Below, piece by piece: positions 34,581 to 43,380 of a DNA stretch of 64,000 nt. The stretch spans positions 142,012 through 206,011 of the forward strand of contig NZ_JAIXSL010000012.1 of the NCBI RefSeq assembly GCF_027484705.1. The letters are read 5' to 3'. The notes under the pieces were generated by a model that was not told the origin of the DNA, ran no database searches, and saw nothing but the letters and a program-made list of their open reading frames with translations. Position 1 is the first letter of the stretch. Each line of letters starts with the position of its first letter. The position numbers were made by a program, and so were the translations under genes. This DNA is from Flavobacterium sp. (GTDB lineage Bacteria; Bacteroidota; Bacteroidia; Flavobacteriales; Flavobacteriaceae).

Positions 34581-36086
34581 ATGATAAAAAATTTCAAATG
34601 GCTAGTATTGGTTTCGTTAACCTTTATAGCATGCTCCAGTAACGACGACGACGACGCAACACCTGTTGAAGTGCCAGTTACTGCAGGCTCGGCTGATTTT
34701 ACAAAATATGTTGCCCTAGGAAACTCACTTACTGCAGGTTATAGCGATGGTGCACTTTTTATAGCGGGACAGCAAGGGTCATACACGAACATATTGGCGC
34801 AACAATTTTCGCTAGTTGGCGGCGGAGAATTTAAGATTCCATTCATGAAAGATAATATCGGAGGAATTTTATTTGGAGGCACACAAAGACCTGGTTTTGG
34901 ACCAAGATTATATTTCACCGGAAATTCAGCTTCTCCAGCAGCAGCAGTTGCAGGGCCACCTACCACCGAAGTGGCAGATCCGTCAACGTCTTTGGCTGGT
35001 CCATACAATAATATGGGTGTTCCAGGAGCAAAAAGTTTTCATTTGTTAGCGCCTGGTTATGGAAATATCAGCGGTCTTTTTGCTGTTCCACCAACAGCAA
35101 ATCCATATTTTGTTCGTTTTGCGTCTTCTCCAGGGACTTCGATTTTGGCAGATGCACTAGCCCAAAATCCAACATTTTTTTCACTTTGGATTGGAAACAA
35201 TGATGTTTTAGGATATGCAACGGCTGGCGGAATGAATGTCGCTCAAGATCCAGTATTCGGAAGCGATATTACACCTTCAGCGGGGCCTCCAGGGGTTGGG
35301 TTCGATGCTACATATACCTTCCTAGTTGAAAGTTTGACCGCTTCTGGCGCAAAGGGTGTTGTCGCTAATATTCCTTACGTAAATACAATTCCTTTTTTCA
35401 CCACAGTTGGATATAATCCAATTCCAGAATTGACTCAAGCTCAAGCAGATCAATTAAACGCGGGATATGCGGCATACAATGGGGGGCTTCAGGCAGCTAA
35501 GAATTTAGGGATAATTACTGAAGAGGAAAGGTTGCAAAGAGCCATAGTTTTTACTGCTGGCAAAAAAAAACCGGTCGTAATGGTTGATGAATATCTTACT
35601 GATATTACCTCACTGAATCCAGCTTTGATTAAAATGAGACTAACTACCAGTCAAGACTACATTGTGTTAAGCTCACAAGGAACAAGTGCGCAGTCATTTA
35701 TAGCGGCTGGAAATGGTACTGCTGCAGGACCATTATCTGATCGATGGGTTTTATCTAAAAACGAAGTAGCAGAATTAAAAACCGCTACAGATGCTTACAA
35801 TGTAACGATTAAGGCATTAGCGACTTCCAAAAACTTGGCTTTTGTTGATGCAAATGCTGTTTTAAGTCAAGTGTTTAACGGCGGAATTCGTTTTGATAAT
35901 TATCATCTATCATCTAGTTATGCTGTAGGCGGTGCATTCTCAATGGATGGCGTTCATCCAAGTCCAAGAGGATACGCACTAATCGCAAATAAATTCATGG
36001 AAGCCATCAACGCTAAATATGGTTCAACATTCAGACCCGTTGATTTAGGGAAATATAAAGTCCAATATCCTGCGACGCTTAATTAA
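34581..36086 (+). CDS. SGNH/GDSL-hydrolase lipoprotein paired with the TonB receptor
   Basis: A 501-aa lipoprotein: signal peptide with lipobox IACS (Cys about residue 14) followed by SSNDDDDA, an acidic tail typical of surface-exposed Bacteroidota lipoproteins. SGNH blocks are visible: block I YVALGNSLTAGY (Ser49), a block III candidate IGNNDVLGYA, and block V DGVHPSPRGYALIA (Asp456, His459). It is therefore probably an esterase or deacylase acting at the cell surface. Compared with usual ~200-residue SGNH domains it has long insertions rich in Ala, Gly and Pro. Cotranscribed with the TonB receptor, which suggests the two handle the same ester-containing substrate. Confidence 0.85.
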   Translation: MIKNFKWLVLVSLTFIACSSNDDDDATPVEVPVTAGSADFTKYVALGNSLTAGYSDGALFIAGQQGSYTNILAQQFSLVGGGEFKIPFMKDNIGGILFGGTQRPGFGPRLYFTGNSASPAAAVAGPPTTEVADPSTSLAGPYNNMGVPGAKSFHLLAPGYGNISGLFAVPPTANPYFVRFASSPGTSILADALAQNPTFFSLWIGNNDVLGYATAGGMNVAQDPVFGSDITPSAGPPGVGFDATYTFLVESLTASGAKGVVANIPYVNTIPFFTTVGYNPIPELTQAQADQLNAGYAAYNGGLQAAKNLGIITEEERLQRAIVFTAGKKKPVVMVDEYLTDITSLNPALIKMRLTTSQDYIVLSSQGTSAQSFIAAGNGTAAGPLSDRWVLSKNEVAELKTATDAYNVTIKALATSKNLAFVDANAVLSQVFNGGIRFDNYHLSSSYAVGGAFSMDGVHPSPRGYALIANKFMEAINAKYGSTFRPVDLGKYKVQYPATLN

Positions 36087-36108
36087 TTGAAGCATTTCTG
36101 ATAGTCAC

Positions 36109-36142
36109 AAAACCATCCTTGCCATAAGGATGGTTTTATTTT
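36109..36142 (+). terminator. Terminator after the SGNH lipoprotein gene
   Basis: A 12-bp perfect stem, AAAACCATCCTT (36109-36120) with AAGGATGGTTTT (36126-36137), loop GCCAT, followed by T residues. Confidence 0.9.
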
Positions 36143-36226
36143 TAATAAACTTTATTAGATTAATCAGTTGTAAGAGCATTCATAAAGGAATCAATAAAAA
36201 AGACATATTTTTTTATTAAAATAATA

Positions 36227-36256
36227 TTGATTTTTTATTTTAAAAATTTATCTTTG
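36227..36256 (+). promoter_or_regulatory. atpD-atpC promoter
   Basis: TTG (36227-36229), 19-nt spacer, TATCTTTG (36249-36256): a full match to the Bacteroidota promoter, 73 nt before the atpD ATG. It shows that atpDC has its own promoter. Confidence 0.75.
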
Positions 36257-36326
36257 CACTCGAAAAAAAGAGGTGTTTCCCGCCTGTGATTTCACAAACC
36301 TAAATAGCTATTTAATAAATACATAA

Positions 36327-37841
<1,515 letters not shown>

Positions 37842-37863
37842 TTATTTTAAATTTTAAATGATG

Positions 37864-37910
37864 AATTTTGAATTGGAACCTCAATTCCAATACATGTCTC
37901 ATTCAAAATT
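37864..37910. repeat. AT-rich inverted repeat in the atpD-atpC gap
   Basis: Outer arms AATTTTGAAT (37864-37873) and ATTCAAAATT (37901-37910) and inner arms ATTGGAA (37872-37878) and TTCCAAT (37885-37891) can form a bulged hairpin in the 96-nt spacer. There is no T-run directly after it, so full termination is not expected. Confidence 0.55.
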
Positions 37911-37937
37911 TAAAATTCAAAATCCAAAATAAAAAAA

Positions 37938-38219
37938 ATGATTTTAGAAATAGTATCACCAGAATCCAAATTGTTTCAGGGCGAAGTCACTTCAGTATCG
38001 CTTCCGGGTGTTGACGGTAGTTTCCAGATCCTGAACCACCACGCGCCAATCGTTGCCACACTCAAAGCGGGCGACATTAAAATCGCAGCGCCAGGATTCA
38101 AATTCGATAAGGAAATCGCTGCTAAATTCACCAAAATCAACGAGCAGACGTACACCCTAAAAATTGATTCGGGAACCATCGAGATGAAAGACAACAAAGT
38201 CATCGTTTTGGTCGACTAA
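37938..38219 (+). CDS. atpC: F1F0 ATP synthase subunit epsilon (N-terminal domain form)
   Basis: A 93-aa form of the central-stalk subunit. It contains the N-terminal beta sandwich (ILEIVSPESKLFQGEVTSVSLPGVDGSFQILNHHAP region) and ends after the strand IEMKDNKVIVLVD. The C-terminal two-helix inhibitory domain found in E. coli epsilon (~138 aa) is absent, as in other Bacteroidota. The protein couples gamma to the c-ring; without the helices it should not inhibit ATP hydrolysis in the E. coli way. Followed by a terminator. Confidence 0.95.
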   Translation: MILEIVSPESKLFQGEVTSVSLPGVDGSFQILNHHAPIVATLKAGDIKIAAPGFKFDKEIAAKFTKINEQTYTLKIDSGTIEMKDNKVIVLVD

Positions 38220-38240
38220 AGAATATAAATTATAAGAAGA

Positions 38241-38270
38241 ACGCCTGGCATTTGTCAGGCGTTTTTTATT
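38241..38270 (+). terminator. atpC terminator
   Basis: Stem ACGCCTG (38241-38247) with CAGGCGT (38256-38262), extended by inner pairs, followed by six T. Confidence 0.85.
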
Positions 38271-38286
38271 TCTAATATTTTTTTCA

Positions 38287-38367
38287 GGAGCTATTCCGGC
38301 TATCCATTCCCAATCTTTAGTGCCGAACAACGGCACCAAAGGATTTCCATTACTATCCGGGCTAGGG
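38287..38367 (+). repeat. Stem-loop repeat, copy C
   Basis: About 81 bp. The core hairpin is at 38313-38344 (CTTTAGTGCCG, AACA, CGGCACCAAAG; one A-C mismatch) and the end is TATCCGGGCTAGGG. It lies between the atpC terminator and the convergent XRE gene, in atpC orientation. Confidence 0.8.
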
Positions 38368-38381
38368 AACCGTTCTAGGGA

Positions 38382-38591
38382 TTACTTATCTTCAACATAT
38401 TCCAGAATATCGCCGGGCTGACATTCCAAAATATTGCAAATCATTTCCAACGTTGAGAAACGAACCGCTTTGGCTTTCCCCGTTTTTAAGATCGATAAAT
38501 TGGCCGTAGTAATCCCAATGCGTTCGGCAAGTTCGTTCGAGCGCATCTTCCGCTTGGCAAGCATCACATCAAGATTTAAAACAATAGGCAT
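38382..38591 (-). CDS. Small XRE-family transcriptional regulator (YozG-like)
   Basis: A 69-aa protein that is almost only a Cro/CI-type helix-turn-helix: MRSNELAERIGITTANLSILKTGKAKAVRF gives helices 2-3, and STLEMICNILECQPGDILEY is the conserved C-terminal part. It starts 2 bp after the DUF2975 gene stop, so the two are cotranscribed. This DUF2975 + small XRE pair is common in several phyla; the regulator probably controls its own operon. Targets are unknown. Confidence 0.9.
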   Translation of the reverse strand: MPIVLNLDVMLAKRKMRSNELAERIGITTANLSILKTGKAKAVRFSTLEMICNILECQPGDILEYVEDK

Positions 38592-38593
38592 GT

Positions 38594-39109
38594 TTATATG
38601 GTAAGTTCGTTTTCGTCTTTAATGATTTTAGCCTCATTAAAAATGTAACTCAAAATAATGAAGAACAAAGATATGATAATAGAAAACGCCATCGACTCCG
38701 GTTTGATTGTACTCATGGTTAAATGAATCGTCGCATTGTTCAGTGCGCCATAAATATAAGCCGGAATAGTCACGAGTAATGAAGACACCAACATCGAAAT
38801 ACCAATAGCTTTCAAAGATTTTACCGACAAATCCGTAAAGAACTCTTTTCGCACAAACATCGCGATGAGTTTCTTAAGTTCATAAACAGCATAGATAAAT
38901 AGGGCATAACCCGCGACCATCAATAAAGCTACAAAAATGAAAGCGGTATCGAAATGTTCGATTTTCTGACCCGCAATTTCAACATTCATCTTCGACATGT
39001 TGCCTGTAATCAAACCATAGAGTAAACCAAGAAGGCTGACTATCATCACAATCATCGAGAATACAATAACAACATCTAAGATGGTTTTAAGTTGGTAAAT
39101 TTTTTTCAT
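38594..39109 (-). CDS. DUF2975 membrane protein
   Basis: A 171-aa protein with four predicted membrane helices (residues ~12-35, 52-75, 100-122, 140-160) and a short C-terminal charged tail, matching the DUF2975 family. The cytoplasmic loop FVRKEFFTDLSVKSLKAIG is a family mark. It is the first gene of a two-gene operon with the XRE regulator, with a strong promoter. Its role may be to sense a membrane or metabolite signal for the regulator, but this is inference. Confidence 0.85.
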   Translation of the reverse strand: MKKIYQLKTILDVVIVFSMIVMIVSLLGLLYGLITGNMSKMNVEIAGQKIEHFDTAFIFVALLMVAGYALFIYAVYELKKLIAMFVRKEFFTDLSVKSLKAIGISMLVSSLLVTIPAYIYGALNNATIHLTMSTIKPESMAFSIIISLFFIILSYIFNEAKIIKDENELTI

Positions 39110-39131
39110 TTTTCTGTGTTTTAAGTTTGGT

Positions 39132-39159
39132 CAAATATATAAAAATTATTGATAAACAA
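39132..39159 (-). promoter_or_regulatory. Promoter of the DUF2975-XRE operon
   Basis: On the minus strand: TTG (39159-39157), 17-nt spacer, TATATTTG (39139-39132), 23 nt before the ATG. Full consensus match. Confidence 0.7.
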
Positions 39160-39267
39160 TAATAAAGCAATAAAAAACAATAATTTATTTTTTCTTAAAT
39201 CACAATGTCCTCGATTTTTTATTGATTTTAATTCGTGAATTCGTGGCTGATATAATCCCCAAAACCA

Positions 39268-39275
39268 TAACTTTG
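39268..39275 (+). promoter_or_regulatory. -7 box of bioF
   Basis: TAACTTTG fits TAnnTTTG and lies only 5 nt before the bioF ATG, so transcription should begin at or within a few bases of the start codon. No TTG at -33. Confidence 0.5.
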
Positions 39276-39280
39276 CCCTT

Positions 39281-40420
39281 ATGAAGTTTCCGAAAAACCT
39301 ATCCGACAAACTCGAAACCCGAAAGCAAAACAATGCCGAGCGCCAATTGCCTTCAGTAAGTTCCAACATCGATTTCGCTTCGAATGATTATCTGGGTTTT
39401 GCCCAATCGGAAACTATTTTCCATCAAACCCATCAGTTTTTAATCGACAGTGATTATCTCGAAAATGGGGCAACAGGTTCACGACTCCTTTCCGGAAACC
39501 ATCCCTTATATACTTTAGCCGAAAATCAAATCGCCCAATTTCACCAAGCCGAATCCGCATTGATTTTTAATTCCGGCTATGATGCTAACGTGGGTTTTTT
39601 CAGCAGCGTTCCGCAAAAAGGCGATTTCATTCTTTATGATGAGTTATGTCACGCTTCCATCCGCGACGGCATCCGATTGTCAAGTGCCAAATCCTATAAA
39701 TTTCAACACAACGATTACGAAGATTTAGAGCGGTTGCTGATGCAATGTCAGACACAATTTGTCGAAATTTACATTGTCACCGAATCCGTTTTTTCTATGG
39801 ATGGCGATGCACCAAATCTTGAAGCGATTGCAAACCTCGCCGAAAAAAACGAGGCTCACATCGTGATTGATGAAGCGCATGCACTTGGCGTTTTCGGAAA
39901 TCATGGTGAAGGATTGGTCCAAAGCCTGCAACTTCAGGATAAAATTTTCGCCAGAATTGTAACCTTCGGAAAAGGATTGGGTTGCCACGGTGCAGCGGTT
40001 TTGGGAAGCGATGAACTCAAAAATTATCTCGTTAATTTCGCACGTAGTTTTATATACACCACTGGGCTTTCACCGCACGCGATTGCGACTATTTATGTGG
40101 CATATCAAGCCTTGGAGCAAGACCAAATTTCGTTAGAAAAACTTCGAAAGAACATCAATATTTTCAACCAACAAAAGCTATTGTTGGGCCTGAAGCCGTT
40201 GTTTGTTCGTAGCAAATCAGCCATCCAAAGTGCCATTATTCCGGGCAATGAAAAAGTAAAAACCATCGCTTCAAAACTCCAGCATCATGGCTTCGATGTC
40301 AAAGCCATTCTTTCGCCAACAGTTCCCGAAGGTCAAGAACGCCTGCGATTTTGCATTCACAGCTACAACACTTCAGAAGAAATTTCCTCGCTGATGGCTT
40401 GTCTTCAGTCACTTCTTTAA
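39281..40420 (+). CDS. bioF: 8-amino-7-oxononanoate synthase (KAPA synthase)
   Basis: PLP enzyme that condenses pimeloyl-thioester with L-alanine, the first dedicated step of biotin ring assembly. It belongs to the alpha-oxoamine synthase family. Visible: DFASNDYLGF near the N-terminus, GATGSRLLSGNHPLY, ESVFSMDGDAPNL, VIDEAHALGVFG (cofactor Asp and His) and the PLP Lys in VTFGKGLGCHGA (Lys231). 379 aa is normal. The next family members bioD-bioA lie 2.3 kb downstream and bioB 11 kb downstream on the other strand. Confidence 0.94.
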   Translation: MKFPKNLSDKLETRKQNNAERQLPSVSSNIDFASNDYLGFAQSETIFHQTHQFLIDSDYLENGATGSRLLSGNHPLYTLAENQIAQFHQAESALIFNSGYDANVGFFSSVPQKGDFILYDELCHASIRDGIRLSSAKSYKFQHNDYEDLERLLMQCQTQFVEIYIVTESVFSMDGDAPNLEAIANLAEKNEAHIVIDEAHALGVFGNHGEGLVQSLQLQDKIFARIVTFGKGLGCHGAAVLGSDELKNYLVNFARSFIYTTGLSPHAIATIYVAYQALEQDQISLEKLRKNINIFNQQKLLLGLKPLFVRSKSAIQSAIIPGNEKVKTIASKLQHHGFDVKAILSPTVPEGQERLRFCIHSYNTSEEISSLMACLQSLL

Positions 40421-40494
40421 ATAAAAGCAAATTTTTCTGTAACGTTTGGGTGGTTTGATTACTTACGGGCGGTAATCCAATAAATCGAAACATC

Positions 40495-40707
40495 ATGAAA
40501 CCAGCAACTACAACACTGCAGCAATTAAAAGTGGCCGTAATTATTCTAGTGGCGTTTTTGTCGTCTTGCGGCCTGAGTTATTCAATCATCAGGTTTTTGA
40601 CCACCGACGCGCCGCGACCGACGTTCCTATTTCCGTTATTCGTCATTTCCGTTTTGATTTTAGCCAAAATGGCGCTATCCTTTAAAAAGGCACCTAAGCA
40701 TCAGTAA
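40495..40707 (+). CDS. Small two-helix membrane protein, unknown
   Basis: A 70-aa protein with an N-terminal hydrophobic segment that ends in a lipobox-like FLSSC (VAVIILVAFLSSC) and a second helix (FPLFVISVLILAKMALSF) ending in a basic tail. It could be a small lipoprotein or a two-helix inner-membrane protein. I do not recognise a family. It precedes the TraB/GumN gene by 37 bp and is probably the first gene of that operon. Confidence 0.6.
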   Translation: MKPATTTLQQLKVAVIILVAFLSSCGLSYSIIRFLTTDAPRPTFLFPLFVISVLILAKMALSFKKAPKHQ

Positions 40708-40744
40708 GCAGCAACTGTTTCAATCATTCATCAAAAAAACAATC

Positions 40745-41602
40745 ATGAAAAATCTATTCAAAATACTGTTCGTACTTATCGCATTCGGATATAGTTTATC
40801 TTCAAATGCGCAATCATCCAACAACAAAAATTCCGTGCTCTGGGAAGTTTCAGGTAACGGATTAAAAAAACCGTCGTATCTTTTTGGCACCATTCACATG
40901 ATCTGCGGAAAAGATTTTGTCATGTGGCCCAAAGCAACCGATGCATTCGCCAAAACATCAAAATTAGCTTTAGAAATCAATATGGCCGATCCCAACGAAA
41001 TGGCGACAGCACAACAAATGGCCATGGGAAAAGCACCGTTAAGCACAACATTAACCGCAAAACAAAAAGCGGATCTTGAAAGCATCTTGCAAAAAAACGG
41101 AGTCGGCACGTTGGCGCAACTAGACAGTTATACGCTCGAAACTGTGATGAGTTTGCTGTTTATGAAATCATTCGGCTGCCCGGATTTGAAATTTTATGAA
41201 ATGGAATTCATTACTAAAGCCCATGAAAGCAATAAACCTGTTGTGGGTTTAGAGAAAGTAGCAGAGCAACTCGAGTTTTTAAACCAATCCTTTTCAGACG
41301 ATGAGATGATTGCTTATTTGCAACAAATAGATGCCAATATGTGTGCGGAAATGGTCAAACAATACACCAATCAAGATGTGGATGGTTTGTATCAAATGAT
41401 GATTGAGAAAGATTCAATGTCGACCAACACCCAAAAAATATTGCTAGACAACCGAAATGCAAAATGGGTCAAAACCATGCCCGAAATGATGCAGCAAGAA
41501 AGTGTTTTCTTTGCGTTTGGCGCGGCGCATTTGGCAGGTGAAAAAGGCGTCATCAACTTATTAAAACAAGCCGGATATTCCTTAAGACCAATAATGAACT
41601 AA
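40745..41602 (+). CDS. TraB/GumN family protein (exported)
   Basis: A 285-aa protein with a signal peptide (1-23, ending SNAQ) and a TraB/GumN domain: the N-terminal motif YLFGTIHMICG, the central EINMADPNEMA region, and the C-terminal motif FFAFGAAHLAGEKGVINLLKQAGY. The conserved His residues of GTIH and GAAH match the fold related to EreA/Tiki-like metalloproteases, so a peptidase role in the periplasm is possible. It is followed after 4 bp by an ECF sigma factor gene, which is unusual and suggests a shared stress response. Confidence 0.88.
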   Translation: MKNLFKILFVLIAFGYSLSSNAQSSNNKNSVLWEVSGNGLKKPSYLFGTIHMICGKDFVMWPKATDAFAKTSKLALEINMADPNEMATAQQMAMGKAPLSTTLTAKQKADLESILQKNGVGTLAQLDSYTLETVMSLLFMKSFGCPDLKFYEMEFITKAHESNKPVVGLEKVAEQLEFLNQSFSDDEMIAYLQQIDANMCAEMVKQYTNQDVDGLYQMMIEKDSMSTNTQKILLDNRNAKWVKTMPEMMQQESVFFAFGAAHLAGEKGVINLLKQAGYSLRPIMN

Positions 41603-41606
41603 AGCT

Positions 41607-42110
41607 TTGAAAGCAAAAGAACAAGAGTTTTTAACCCGCATTGCGAACCATAAAGGAATCCTTTTTAAGGTTTCCAAAATGTATATGGACAATCCTGACG
41701 ATCAACAAGATTTGTTTCAGGAAATGGTGCTCCAGTTGTGGAAAGCGTATGATAGTTTCAAAGGCGAAAGTCAGTTTTCGACCTGGATGTATCGTGTGGC
41801 GATTAATACTTCGATTGTTTTTTTGAAAAAGGAAAAGCGCAAAGTTGACAAATACGATTTGGCATCCGACAATATTAAAGAAGAAGAAAGCGATGCCGAC
41901 GAGCAGGAAATGAAGTTGCAACATTTTTATAAAGCGGTGCAGCAATTGGATAAAATAGACAAAGCGATTATTTTTTACCAACTTGAAGGTTATTCGCATA
42001 AGGAAATCGGAAGCAATCTCGGAATTTCAGAGGGAAATGCTCGCGTGAAACTCAACAGGGCCAAAGAAAAATTAAAAGAAATCATAAAAAAACAAGGATA
42101 TGGATTTTAA
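41607..42110 (+). CDS. ECF-type RNA polymerase sigma factor
   Basis: A 167-aa sigma-70 family protein with region 2 (DDQQDLFQEMVLQLWKAYDS and FSTWMYRVAINT) and region 4 (DKAIIFYQLEGYSHKEIGSNLGISEGNARVKLNRAKEKL, carrying the DNA-binding helix-turn-helix). It starts with TTG at 41607; no ATG lies early enough to keep region 2 intact. The next gene overlaps by 11 bp and encodes a membrane protein that could act as its anti-sigma factor. The cluster is TraB/GumN - sigma - membrane protein. Confidence 0.9.
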   Translation: MKAKEQEFLTRIANHKGILFKVSKMYMDNPDDQQDLFQEMVLQLWKAYDSFKGESQFSTWMYRVAINTSIVFLKKEKRKVDKYDLASDNIKEEESDADEQEMKLQHFYKAVQQLDKIDKAIIFYQLEGYSHKEIGSNLGISEGNARVKLNRAKEKLKEIIKKQGYGF

Positions 42111-42708
42111 CGATTTACAATCAGCCTGGAAGAACGAAAACACTGAAAACGTAAAACTTCCCACACAATTAGAAAAAATAAACTCGGCCAATATGCCGTT
42201 GGAAAGCATCAAGAAAAATTTGAAAAATGAGTTTGTTTATCAAATTTTATCGATTGTTTTTCTGGGATTCATTCCTTTATTTATGAATTTTCCTTCGAAA
42301 GGTATGGCCATTTTTTACCTGATGTTTTCGCTATTCGTAGGCGTTTGCATTTATTATTTGGTCAAACTCTATCGATTTTATCTGACATTGGGTAAAACAA
42401 CGTTAAACACTAAGGATAGCTTATATGAAACTTATTACGAAATCCGCTTGAATATGGAACTTTATAAAACTTTCGGCTTTGCCTTAATTCCTTTTTTAAT
42501 TTTATTTCTTTTTGGAATTTTATATTACGAAATTCCGGAATTTTTCAACAAAGGAATCAATAGTACTTCTTTTTTAGTCACTACTTTTTCAATAGTTGTT
42601 TTTTCTATTCTCTATATGGGCTTCGCACTCGAGTGGTGGGTGCATCATTTTTATGGGAAATATGCCGCAGCAATGCGCAAAGTTATTGATGAGCTCAAAG
42701 AAGAATAA
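42100..42708 (+). CDS. Membrane protein, candidate anti-sigma partner
   Basis: A 202-aa protein: a ~55-residue cytoplasmic N-terminal part (MDFNDLQSAWKNENTENVKL) followed by four predicted helices (about 45-62, 66-88, 125-148, 160-182). The N-terminal LQSAWK segment resembles that seen in Bacteroidota membrane proteins encoded after ECF sigma genes. The start overlaps the sigma gene by 11 bp, implying coupled translation. The anti-sigma role is inferred from position; no ZAS (HxxxCxxC) motif is present. Confidence 0.75.
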   Translation: MDFNDLQSAWKNENTENVKLPTQLEKINSANMPLESIKKNLKNEFVYQILSIVFLGFIPLFMNFPSKGMAIFYLMFSLFVGVCIYYLVKLYRFYLTLGKTTLNTKDSLYETYYEIRLNMELYKTFGFALIPFLILFLFGILYYEIPEFFNKGINSTSFLVTTFSIVVFSILYMGFALEWWVHHFYGKYAAAMRKVIDELKEE

Positions 42709-42712
42709 TATA

Positions 42713-42738
42713 AGCCCATCTTTATGATGGGTTTTTTT
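42713..42738 (+). terminator. Terminator after the sigma/membrane protein operon
   Basis: Stem AGCCCATC (42713-42720) with GATGGGTT (42726-42733), loop TTTAT, followed by T residues. The last T is also the first base of the bioD -7 box. Confidence 0.8.
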
Positions 42739-42745
42739 ACCTTTG
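42738..42745 (+). promoter_or_regulatory. -7 box of bioD-bioA
   Basis: TACCTTTG fits TAnnTTTG, 15 nt before the bioD ATG at 42761. It directly abuts the preceding terminator and overlaps the rejected TTG start at 42743. Confidence 0.55.
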
Positions 42746-42760
42746 CGGAAATTACCACCC

Positions 42761-43378
42761 ATGAAATTATTCATCACCGGAATCGGAACCGACGTCGGCA
42801 AAACCATCGCCGCAGCCATCATCACCGAAGCTTTGCAAGCCGATTATTGGAAACCCATTCAGGCGGGCGACCTTGACAATTCTGACAGCCACAAGATTGA
42901 AAGATATCTTTCAAATACCCAATCGAAAATCCATCCGAACAGTTATCGTTTGCATACGCCAGCGAGTCCGCATTTAGCCGCAAAACTTGACGGAATTACC
43001 ATCAATTTGATAAATATTGTTGAACCAAAAACCAAAAACCATCTCGTCATCGAAGGCGCAGGCGGCGTTTTGGTTCCGTTGAACGACACAGACTGCATCA
43101 TCGATCTCATCCAAAGTGATTATAAAGTGATTGTGGTTTCACGCCATTATCTCGGCAGCATCAATCATACTTTATTGACCATTGAAGCTTTGCGTCAGCG
43201 TAACATCAAAGTCGCGAGAATCATCTTCAACGGCGATGAAAACCAAGCTACAGAATCCATTATCCTTCATAAAACAGGCATCAAAATGATTGGCAGGATC
43301 AACGATGAACCGTACTTCGATGCCAATGTCGTTGCCGAATATGCCGACACTTTCCGCGAAAATTTACAAAACCTATAA
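42761..43378 (+). CDS. bioD: Dethiobiotin synthase
   Basis: ATP-dependent closure of the ureido ring: diaminopelargonate plus CO2 to dethiobiotin. The P-loop is FITGIGTDVGKTIAAA at residues 3-18; YWKPIQAGD follows the family's substrate-binding segment, and EGAGGVLVPLND is the second conserved block. 205 aa is normal. The ATG at 42761 is chosen since the longer TTG start lies in the -7 box. bioA begins 2 bp after the stop. Confidence 0.95.
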   Translation: MKLFITGIGTDVGKTIAAAIITEALQADYWKPIQAGDLDNSDSHKIERYLSNTQSKIHPNSYRLHTPASPHLAAKLDGITINLINIVEPKTKNHLVIEGAGGVLVPLNDTDCIIDLIQSDYKVIVVSRHYLGSINHTLLTIEALRQRNIKVARIIFNGDENQATESIILHKTGIKMIGRINDEPYFDANVVAEYADTFRENLQNL

Positions 43379-43380
43379 GC

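Noticed and set aside
39121..39369. 82-codon minus-strand ORF between the DUF2975 gene and bioF
   Set aside because: It overlaps the bioF promoter and start and the DUF2975 promoter, and has no family likeness.
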